From Kappaphycus alvarezii (lineage: Eukaryota > Rhodophyta > Florideophyceae > Gigartinales > Solieriaceae), in contig NADL03000701.1 of NCBI GenBank assembly GCA_002205965.3, forward strand, positions 186,001 through 250,000: DNA of 64,000 nt, written 5' to 3'. The position numbers were made by a program, and so were the translations under genes. Positions 11,224 through 18,944 of the stretch are shown here, in pieces (position 1 is the first letter of the stretch; every line of letters begins with the position of its first letter). Below the pieces are notes generated by a model, which searched no databases, was not told where the DNA came from, and saw only the letters and a list, made by a program, of their open reading frames with translations.

Positions 11224-12573
11224 TTAATAACACAGTTCTGCTAAGACATGATGTACGTTGTGGCTTGTATTTGAGTTCTTTCTCGTATAATATTCGAGCT
11301 TATTCGCAGCTGCTCTGGCAAAGTTGAGAGGAAGTTTTAAATCCTTGACGAGATGAGTCTTCTCACCACAATTGAAGCATCCTGCAACTGACAGTGGATC
11401 GAATGAAGTCGGTTTCCTCCCTCCTTCCTTCAGACCCCTCCAACGCACTGAGGAAGGCTTGCGGACATATGGACTCTGCCTACTGAAATGTACGTCGTGA
11501 GAATCCTCATTAAATAAGATGTCCGTAATATTCTCGTTTCTGTCGATCTTCGCCAAATGATTTCTCTTGAATATCTCGTCCTTCAAACGAGAGATTTCTG
11601 CTTCCTTGCTGAGCTCAAGTTCGTCCTCCAGCTCTCCGTAGAGCTCTTGGAAGTTCAGACTATAGATAGCTACTCTTGCTAGTGTATCCGTTGCCCAGTG
11701 AAATCCTGTTACAGCAGACGACAAATATTCGACTTTGTGCGCGTCCCCTCTGTGTGCAACTGGGGCTTTTCTGGATAGCTTCGTGATATTATTATATACT
11801 CGTTCAAGGGCGACAGCAGTATCCATTCTACTATTCACAAAATTGCTCACTCGAAGCGATTTGAGATGGTTCTTGACCTTATTCTGTCTCACTGGAGAGT
11901 TGTACCCTCTCTCGATATGTTCAGCTGCTTTTTGGAAAGTCTGAGCATAACCATCCACTGCATCCACATAGAACCTTTTCGTGTCACCTCGAAGTAGGTT
12001 GTGTAGGAACTGCAATTTCTGTGTCAGGCTCAAGTTATGGTCACGCCCAATATGTCGATATTCGTACACAAATTCCTCCCAGCATTCTCCTATGTCCCCT
12101 AAGAATTTCTTTTCTTTATCGCAAAGACGCATTGCTACATTATGAGCCAATTTCTCTGTGTTTGTGCTGATGGAAGATGTCGGTTGGCTTGCACCGGCAG
12201 AATATGATGGTTCCTCGATTGCTGGGTTTCTACGTCCGGCAGCAATTACTCTCCTGACGATCTCGATAGGGACATCTTTTTCCTCATCATCCTCGTAAAA
12301 ATGTGTGGCCACTGTCATCATAATTCTTCTCGACGAATGTTGTACTAGATTTGCACCCCGACGTACAAGGAAATTCCGAAGCTCTGAATAAAGTGCAGGA
12401 ACAGCACGAAGTTCTCGGCTGAAGAGGTTTGTAGGATCAAAAGGCTCAGAGACAGCCCTAATCAAGCTTATTCCTATCATAGATTGGTCCTCCTCAAGTA
12501 TACAGACCGATGTAACAAACACACTTTGGAAGTTCGTCATATTGCTGAGGGATGATGTTGACAGTGACAACAT
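11224..12573 (-). CDS. gag: copia-1 Gag protein
   Basis: A 449-codon uninterrupted frame starting with ATG at 12573. The central part is helical and charged as in copia capsids, with a coiled-coil-like stretch (L-E-D-E-L-E-L-S-K-E-A-E-I-S-R-L-K-D) around residues 300-320. Near the C-terminus is a zinc-knuckle-like C-F-N-C-G-E-K-T-H in which the fourth ligand of the usual CX2CX4HX4C is replaced by Leu. Gag would form the virus-like particle and package the RNA. It is the only undamaged frame of this element, lying about 800 bp inside the 5' LTR, so the leader is long. Confidence 0.8.
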   Translation of the reverse strand: MLSLSTSSLSNMTNFQSVFVTSVCILEEDQSMIGISLIRAVSEPFDPTNLFSRELRAVPALYSELRNFLVRRGANLVQHSSRRIMMTVATHFYEDDEEKDVPIEIVRRVIAAGRRNPAIEEPSYSAGASQPTSSISTNTEKLAHNVAMRLCDKEKKFLGDIGECWEEFVYEYRHIGRDHNLSLTQKLQFLHNLLRGDTKRFYVDAVDGYAQTFQKAAEHIERGYNSPVRQNKVKNHLKSLRVSNFVNSRMDTAVALERVYNNITKLSRKAPVAHRGDAHKVEYLSSAVTGFHWATDTLARVAIYSLNFQELYGELEDELELSKEAEISRLKDEIFKRNHLAKIDRNENITDILFNEDSHDVHFSRQSPYVRKPSSVRWRGLKEGGRKPTSFDPLSVAGCFNCGEKTHLVKDLKLPLNFARAAANKLEYYTRKNSNTSHNVHHVLAELCY

Positions 12574-13370
12574 AAAAGAACAGGTCTGAGAATCAGATTA
12601 GTTCCCTTGGTTTGGCTCTGTTTCTCCCAAAGTCTCTTGAGATAGTACCTGATTGCTCATATCGAACAAATTTTTCGAGCAAAAAAATTAACCATTAAAC
12701 CAGAGTAAAAAGTCTGCAACTCTTGCAGAAGACCAGTATTTGACGAGGTTGACAGCAAAAGGACAAAAAAGGCTCGATTGAAAAAAATGCAGTTGATATG
12801 TCTAGCACGTCGGTGTGGATTTATGCCAAAGGGTAGAAAATCCTTCTTAAAGCAAGGTTAATTTCAGGAGCAACAGACTTCGAGGTAATGGCACTTCCGT
12901 AAAAACCAATATGCTTGATGTTGAGATGGATGATGCTGAAGTTTATTATATAGACAGTCATCAAGTATCTGACAACACGATATGACATCACGTCAAAGTG
13001 AGCTGCCCGTTGATACTTGGGGTTCCTGCGAGCAGAAACCCCCGACACCCACAGCCAGCATCCGTTTTTCCCTACGTTTAAGTTCAGCAGTGTCAGACAG
13101 CATCGTTCTAGAACCCAGACACTCCCCCTCTTTTGGAAGAGATATTCTAGACATCTACTCACAGAAGGACTAAGGTATAAGGCGCAAGAGGTAAATTACC
13201 TTTGTCAATCCAACGACTAACTGTTCACCCTCACTCTCTGTTTCAAGTCACCACTCGCCCCTCTTGGGAAACTCCCTTATTGTACGGATCACTTAGCCAT
13301 ACTAAAAAACCGTCGCTCTTCTGTTGTGTTTCTGGGGCTCTCTCAACAAATCCGAAGACTGATTCCGGAA
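12574..13370 (-). other. copia-1 untranslated leader
   Basis: This stretch lies between the 5' LTR and the gag start codon. No convincing frame is present; short frames on either strand have no domain. I could not identify a standard tRNA-complementary primer-binding site next to the LTR (the minus strand there reads ttccggaatcagtcttcgg). Confidence 0.5.
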
Positions 13371-13690
13371 TTTAGATACTCTGGGACAAAGTGATGATAC
13401 CGACGACCGGTATCTGCAGCAGCTCTTGTTCTGCACCCCGGCAGCGGGATTCTATGAATGAGTTCCAAGTGTTTCTTTTTTTCTGTGTCTGCCTTCTTCG
13501 CCTCTCCCAGGTGTGAGGTTCCAGTCCACAGACCCTTATGCATATTTCACACAGAGCACCATAACTAGTATTGCGCAATAGAATCTAAGAAATAAAGCAA
13601 CATTCTGGAAATACGTAACACTAAAAAGATAGTATCGCGAGGGGCTTACAGCAATTACGACATTGTACAGCTCGTATGAAATGATTCACA
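13371..13690 (-). repeat. copia-1 5' LTR
   Basis: Partner of 7433-7766. The outer end is ..attcaca followed by the duplicated target GTTAT. The terminal dinucleotide on the inner side has decayed (TT instead of TG). It would carry the element's promoter on the minus strand. Confidence 0.88.
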
Positions 13691-13695
13691 GTTAT

Positions 13696-14215
13696 GCGAT
13701 ATATGCCTCCCTGTTCTGTAAGCTATATGCACCCCCACCCAAACATATTAGATACGCCCCTACCCAAAGTTTTTCTACTTGCGGTACAAAAGGGTCCTAG
13801 GGCTAACCTAAATCCTATATATCTCTAGAAGACTAAGAATATCTCCAGGCGACGGCTGAACCATCACCCACTGGACACTCAATGAAGATACTCAATGAAG
13901 TAAAGTTTCACTCCAACATGGGCAAAGGGGGGGCTAAAAGAAAATTACTGTAAATCTTCGATTGTGTAATTTCCAATCCTCAGTACAAAAGTGGATTCCA
14001 ACCTGTGTCCTTACCGTGCCGTCCAGTACGACAGCGCATGACGGAGTGGTAAATGGAGGCGTTCTTGGAGGAAAAGTTGCTCTGTGATTGGACACTGAAA
14101 CGCCGTAGAGGTTTTACCAGCATTCAATATACGAAAAAGGCTGCCGTTTTGAGGTAGACTAGCTGCCTCAGTGAGACATCATTAGTTATCCTTTCAACAA
14201 ATCAAGCAAATCTAT
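13696..14215. other. Intergenic DNA upstream of the PSA2-like gene
   Basis: I see no gene. There is a short local duplication (actcaatgaagatactcaatgaag near 13880). The promoter of the PSA2-like gene should lie here but no motif stands out. Confidence 0.4.
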
Positions 14216-14238
14216 TTGCGCTTCTCGCTCAGCCTGAC

Positions 14239-14927
14239 ATGGTCTTGCCAACCAGCACAGCGCTCCAGCGCTCCTCACCCAATACCAATCACTCGAAAAC
14301 AGCTCCCCGTGCAAACCCCGCAATGGCATTTCTCCATTCGCCCGTCACATCCGCCGCTCCACGCCAGCCGCATTCCAATCCGCGACGTCCGCGTCGGACA
14401 TTCCTGCATCTCTCCTTCTGTGCAACCGCTTCATTATTTCTACCCGTTGCATCAGCCGCTGACATTCAGTCGCGCTCGGGAAAGCAGTGGCAGAAAAGCG
14501 ATTTGTGCAGAATTTGTGGCGGCCGGGGCAAGCAATGCTGCTCTATGTGCGATGGAAGCGGCATTTTTGCCGTCGACGATGGCTTGGTGGATCAGTTGAA
14601 TGTCTGCCCAAATTGCATGGGCAGGGGAAAAGTGAACTGCCCAGCATGCATCGGTCTAGGCCTGAGTCAGGTCAGAGGCATTTTGAGAGACGGTACGAGA
14701 TTTGGGCCAGCTTGTTTTTCAGTTCTCATGATGGGTGTGTAATGCTTTGTGATACTAACCGCTGCTATATTCTCCCTCCTGTTGGCCGTTGTCGTACTTT
14801 CAAACTTCAAGGCCAACGCAATGGATCTCTGAGAATGTTGAGGGACGGGTCCTATGAAATTCTTGACTGCACGGCGTTTCCTGCCTGTGATGTTTTTGAC
14901 GAGCCGACGCGCGGATTCCCCTCATAA
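14239..14927 (+). CDS. PSA2: PSA2-like thylakoid-lumen DnaJ-type zinc-finger protein
   Basis: The protein has four CxxCxGxG repeats (C-R-I-C-G-G-R-G, C-S-M-C-D-G-S-G, C-P-N-C-M-G-R-G, C-P-A-C-I-G-L-G), the cysteine-rich domain of DnaJ without a J domain. Ahead of it lies a bipartite targeting region: a Ser/Pro/Arg-rich transit peptide, then R-R-T-F-L with a hydrophobic run ending V-A-S-A|A-D, the form of a twin-arginine thylakoid-lumen signal. This combination is that of PSA2, a lumenal factor for photosystem I assembly in plants and algae. Start ATG is 14239 or the later in-frame ATG at about 14323. The open frame stops at 14742, but a GTACGA donor at 14693 and a CTAAC...pyrimidine...AG acceptor at 14811 could remove 119 bp and extend the protein to 14927. 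The intron is tentative, because the family's usual tail is not clearly recovered. Confidence 0.72.
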
Positions 14928-15101
14928 ATCATGCAGTGATTGAATGGCTACTCGCTACTGGTCTTGTAAATGCCATTCAGGTGCAATTATATCTGTGAAG
15001 ACACCCCCTTCAATTGAATCAACACTTTGTCCATGCCTCCAGGTTACACTCTACTATCAAAATGGCAATCCAACTCACAATAGCCCTTCCCGTTGGTTCT
15101 G
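14928..15101. other. Spacer; its right end is the left edge of the segmental duplication
   Basis: From about 15049 the sequence (actatcaaaatggcaatccaactcac...) matches 60568-60632, so the duplicated segment starts here. The two copies differ by several bases in this first 60 bp. No gene is seen. Confidence 0.6.
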
Positions 15102-16084
15102 TTTATATATATACAGCAAGAAGCCAGGGCAAAGGAGTTTTGGGAGGATGACCTATGGAAGAGTGCCTCATCCTAGCTGCCACTCCAACACGTCCACACG
15201 TCGCCGGATTCGAGGCTTGGCCTTCCGTAACACCAGTGCGGCGGTGTTCCTATGGGCCCACCCCACCACCGCGCCAAAGGTGTCATCAGCACACTGGTGC
15301 ATCATGCTGCGCAGGCACCTCGGCCTCCCAGTCCACACAGACTCGGTGCCATTGAAATGCCACCACTGCCAGCAAGACATGGATGTCCACGGTGACCATG
15401 CCACCGACCGCTGCGTCTCAGAGTTTGGGCGCATTCACCGCCACAACTCCGTTCGCAATGTGTTCGCGTGGCACGTGTTCCGCGCAGCCGGCCTTGACTA
15501 CGAGTTCGAAGCTGCGAATCTCCTCCCCGGGACAGACTACAGGCCCGCTGACATTCTCCTCGTCCATCCCCCCCCCCGACACGGAAGCTGCCCTACATGA
15601 CCCACCCATTGCATGTGACGTCGCCATCACGTCACCGTTCAAGCAGACCTCCATCACCAAAACGACGCAAGTCGTTCGCCGGTGGGGCTTCCGTCCTCAT
15701 GCACCATCGCAAGCTCCAGGACCTACAGCACAAGCTGTCAAGGCGCCTGCCCCCCCCCCTCTCTGCCCGCCCGCGACCCAGGTTTCCGATTCCAGCCTCT
15801 GGTTTTCGATTCCCTCGGTGCCCTTTCTCCGGATTCCGCATCATTTATCGAAGAGTTTGTGCCACGTGTAGCCAGGAAATGCCACACCTCGGACGCTACG
15901 ATTCGCACACGCATCTACCAGCGTATCAGTTGCACTTTGTGGTCGTCGGTGGCTATGGCCATCATATCGCGGGCCCCACTGCACGTGACCGATGTGGTCC
16001 ATCCAGTTAGCTCTTAACTGAATAGTCGGTCAGTCGGTGTAAACTCAAGATAAGTAAAGAGTAAAGATTTTCAAGATTTATATA
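15102..16084 (+). mobile_element. 5'-truncated non-LTR retrotransposon insertion (family B)
   Basis: The insert at 15110-16076 is flanked by an 8-bp duplication TTTATATA (15102-15109 and 16077-16084). The matching place in the second copy (about 60632) lacks the insert, showing an empty site. It encodes only the C-terminal part of a reverse transcriptase protein: C-H-H-C, H-G-D-H-A-T-D-R-C, then R-H-N-S-V-R-N, R-P-A-D-I-L-L and, after one frameshift near 15575, A-C-D-V-A-I-T-S-P. The last three blocks resemble the restriction-like endonuclease of R2-type elements. The same protein is encoded at 41086-42463 (-). The frame ends about 16017, followed by a short 3' tail without poly(A). Confidence 0.85.
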
Positions 16085-16091
16085 ACCTCTG

Positions 16092-17387
16092 TCAGTCGAC
16101 TTCATCAATTTCCGGCACGATAGCCTCCACGAAAAAGCGCCAACCCCATCTTCTATAATACGGCGGGTCGATTCCCTCATCATAGTCTGGGCTTTCAAAC
16201 GCGTACCAAAACTCTGTACCTGGCAAGGTCAATTCAGATAACAGTCGACTACCGACCAAAAAGGTGTACGGATGGGTACCAAGTCGCGGGTCGCGTGTAT
16301 AAAAGGCTAACTCGGCACCTGCGCCCAAGCTACAACGTCGATCAAAACGCAGCAAGGAATCACGCAAGCCGTAGCCATTGGAAGGAACTTGGATAAAATG
16401 AATACTGCTGTGAAGGCGAGAACCGGAGGAGTGGGGATGGGAACTCTCACAAAGGACGCGGAAACGATTGGTCTCGGGGGTAGCGGGATGGGAGGCAGTA
16501 GCGTCGGCACGATACTTTTGCAGGACTTGCTGGGGGCTAAAGAGGTTGTAAGGCTCTATGGCCTGCGAAAAGGTGAGTGGGGCTGAATGAAGTAGGAAGC
16601 CGAGCATGATTTGACGATCTGCGGTGGTTTCATCGGCCAAAAGTTCCGGGAGACGCTTGAGACGACCTTGAATGAGGGCGGAGAAGCGAACGATGGTTCG
16701 AGAAGCTGCAGATAGTGCAGATGAGGGAAGCTTGGAGATGGCATGAGCATTGATGAGAAGACGCCACAGGATGCGCATGAGTTGCCAATCGCCGTTGGCT
16801 AATGAGGAGAGTGAGGCGACATGGGTGGAGAGAAAGGAGACGAGGATGGCTTCGAGGGGCTCTGGTGGGGGCGAGATGGCTTGAAGGGATCGGATGTAAT
16901 GGGGGAGGGTTGTGGTGGTGAGATTGGTGGAGATGCGAGAGAGGAGTTGGTCTTCGAGGGTGGGGACGTGTAGTTCGTTTGCTAGGAGATAAAGGGATAT
17001 GGTTTGAGAGATGGAGAGTGGAGGTGGGGGCAGAGAAGTGAGAAGATGATTGAGAAGGTGGGTAAAAGTGGACGGGGTTGTGTTGGGTTTGGTGAGTGGT
17101 TTGGTGGAGTGCCAGCGTGAGGATAGAAGGGTGGAGAAGTAGGGGGAACGGGCACAGAGGATCTGTGAGGGAAATGGGATTTTGGTTTGGTTGATGGTGA
17201 TGTAGGTGTCGCAGAGGGTGGGGTGAAAAAGTAAAGTGGATAGATCGTTGGTTAGTGATTCGTGGTCGGTGTAGGTGGTGGAGCGGGTGAACTTTTCGAC
17301 GACGGAGAAGATGTTTGGTTTGGGCGTGGAGGAGGAAGGGGTGGAAGAGGAGGAAGGATTAACTTGGTTGGATGAGAGGGTACTCAT
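16092..17387 (-). CDS. BTB/POZ-domain protein, copy 1 (intact)
   Basis: 431 codons from ATG at 17387, no intron. Residues about 45-150 fit a BTB fold: C-D-T-Y-I-T-I-N-Q-T-K-I then the I-L-C-A-R-S-P-Y-F-S-T-L-L block that matches the conserved 'iLaarSpyF' core. A helical region follows (BACK-like, about 180-280). The C-terminal 120 residues look like a beta-sandwich: L-R-F-D-R-R-C-S, A-F-Y-T-R-D-P, F-W-Y-A-F-E-S and W-G-W-R-F-F-V, resembling the 'FDpRCs...FxS...WGyrF' segment seen in some large E3 ligases. BTB proteins commonly act as Cullin-3 substrate adaptors, so a ubiquitin-ligase adaptor role is plausible but unproven. A second, frameshifted copy lies at 60640-61935. Confidence 0.8.
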   Translation of the reverse strand: MSTLSSNQVNPSSSSTPSSSTPKPNIFSVVEKFTRSTTYTDHESLTNDLSTLLFHPTLCDTYITINQTKIPFPSQILCARSPYFSTLLSSRWHSTKPLTKPNTTPSTFTHLLNHLLTSLPPPPLSISQTISLYLLANELHVPTLEDQLLSRISTNLTTTTLPHYIRSLQAISPPPEPLEAILVSFLSTHVASLSSLANGDWQLMRILWRLLINAHAISKLPSSALSAASRTIVRFSALIQGRLKRLPELLADETTADRQIMLGFLLHSAPLTFSQAIEPYNLFSPQQVLQKYRADATASHPATPETNRFRVLCESSHPHSSGSRLHSSIHFIQVPSNGYGLRDSLLRFDRRCSLGAGAELAFYTRDPRLGTHPYTFLVGSRLLSELTLPGTEFWYAFESPDYDEGIDPPYYRRWGWRFFVEAIVPEIDEVD

Positions 17388-17395
17388 GGGGGCAT
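17384..17395 (-). promoter_or_regulatory. Upstream ORF overlapping the BTB start codon
   Basis: On the minus strand the sequence reads ATG CCC CCA TGA G: a three-codon upstream ORF whose TGA overlaps the main ATG (ATGA). Such an arrangement usually lowers translation, or makes it depend on termination-reinitiation. It is identical in the second copy (about 61931-61942). Confidence 0.55.
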
Positions 17396-18240
17396 TGCTA
17401 GTTGGGATGTGGAAGGTTGATGATGTGAGTTGAGTGATGGTGAGAAGTGTTACTCAGTAATGTGCTGCTCGATCAGCAGGTGAACTGGCGATCGAGCAAC
17501 ACATTGAAATGAAAGGCAAGATTCTGGACTACTGTACAGATCTTAACGTTGGGTAACGTCGTTACTGTGCTTGTACAGTAAATGCAATTTGGCAGTTTGG
17601 GTCTTGAGGCATGCGGTTTGACCTATGACAATCGCAGAAGGTAAATTTTACAAACTTTACAGTTTGGAACAGTACAGTATACTGTGGTATAGCCATCAAT
17701 TTTTTTTGATAATTTGTATAAAGTTAATTCAGTCCACGACTGAATGAGTCCACCCTACAGTGCATCCCATCCGCGAGGTGGAACTTTGCCATGCTACTTC
17801 AAAATTTTTCAAATATTTTTGAATTAATCCTACTGCACTGTAGACTGTAGCATTTTTTTAAATTTTATTATTTCGGCGGGAAGTAACTGGTAGTCGCTAG
17901 CTAGCGAATATGCCCAATGATACTACAGTATATCCTCTGTTATTAGCTATTTGCCAAAGCAACTATTTGCAGTAAATGAGTAGGGGATATTTGCTGGCGA
18001 CCGGGACTTTGTATTGCACAGTCCAACATGTTGCATCCCATCTGTCCACCCCTCGAACCGCGTATCACGCCGCACGTCATTCAATGTTTCGAGTGTCCAC
18101 CTCACCACTGAAGAAAGCCATCAATCCCATCCAGCAGTAAAGCACCCAACCTCTAGGAACTCTACAACACTGCTCACCGAACTTTACAAATACTCCTCCC
18201 GCGCACTCACACGCGTGCGATCGTGCAGCACGAGCCATCT
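17396..18240. other. Duplicated spacer 5' of the BTB gene
   Basis: This stretch is almost identical to 61943-62785. It contains several TACAGTA/TACTGTA words and AT-rich runs. A frame at 18014-18283 (+) is identical in both copies but is Ser/Thr/His-rich and shows no domain, so I do not call it a gene. The promoter of the BTB gene should be in the first few hundred bases. Confidence 0.5.
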
Positions 18241-18620
18241 GTATTGTCAAAGAGGGCGGTGTGTGAGGGTAGGTTGTGGTTGAGGCGAGGGGTGGGGTTT
18301 GTGTTGATATAGAGACGTGTAGTGTGAGTGCGTGTGTATTGAGTACGAGGCAATGGCCTTGTATTCGATGCATTGGTGTGGTGAACATTTATTTATCTTG
18401 GGGAGTTTGGATGGTTGGGTAGTGGACGGGTTTGTTGTTGAGAAGGGGTTTGGGGGTTGGAATGTGTGCGAGTGGGGTGGGGACGACATGGGATGCATGG
18501 TGGGTGGAGGTGGGTGTTGCTTGGGGGGTGGGAATACAGGTGCGGAAGGGGTGGGGTTGGTGTGTGCTTTGTCCACGCCTCTGAAGGGGGAGTTTGGTTA
18601 AGAGTGCACGACAAAAATAT
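18241..18620 (+). repeat. G-rich low-complexity block
   Basis: The plus strand is dense in GGG/GGGG runs (for example ggggtttgggggttgg and ttggggggtggg near 18440-18540), enough for G-quadruplex formation. Long frames on the minus strand are Pro/Thr/Ser-rich only because of this composition. The second copy (62785-63140) differs by at least five single-base indels here, which shift all frames, so the block is not coding. Confidence 0.6.
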
Positions 18621-18944
18621 AGCCCACCCCCCAACTGAGGTAATATTCGCTTGAAAAATGCTCCAATTTAAAAGCAAAACTGGCCAAGAGTGTACATTGC
18701 TATCCAAGGGGGGGGAAAAGGTGACCTTGTATTCAAATGCATAATGAGGGGACCGAGCGGTCCCAGCTGGACCTAGTGGGGCTCAACAGCGCTGAATTGA
18801 CGCTGGTTGATCATAACGGCAGTGTAGCGTTGCACGAAGGCAAACAACGTGGTGCGAAGTGCACAAAACTCCGTGAATGTGGGCTTGCCTCGTCTAGCGG
18901 CGAAACAAGTTGCGATGTCTTGGAGGAGTTGAAGGCCGGTGATG

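Larger units (their letters stand above)
7433..13690 (-). mobile_element. Full-length Ty1/copia retrotransposon (copia-1)
   Basis: Both LTRs are present in the same orientation (7433-7766 and 13371-13690), ending in CA on the plus strand and starting TG in the left copy. The 5 bp outside each end are identical: GTTAT at 7428-7432 and GTTAT at 13691-13695, a perfect target-site duplication. On the minus strand the order is gag, protease, integrase, RT, RNase H, the order of Ty1/copia (Pseudoviridae). The purine-rich tract just inside the 3' LTR (minus-strand GGCGGGAGTG ending at 7767) fits a polypurine tract. Frameshifts and stops in pol show it is no longer autonomous, and the LTRs differ at many sites, so the insertion is not recent. 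Confidence 0.92.

Noticed and set aside
14216..14599. Alternative frame of 127 codons over the PSA2-like gene
   Set aside because: It lacks the CxxCxGxG repeats that the 14239 frame carries, so it is a shadow.
18247..18707. Several overlapping minus-strand frames rich in Pro, Thr, Ser and His
   Set aside because: They follow from the G-rich plus strand. The second copy has several single-base indels here that destroy every frame, so they are not a conserved gene.
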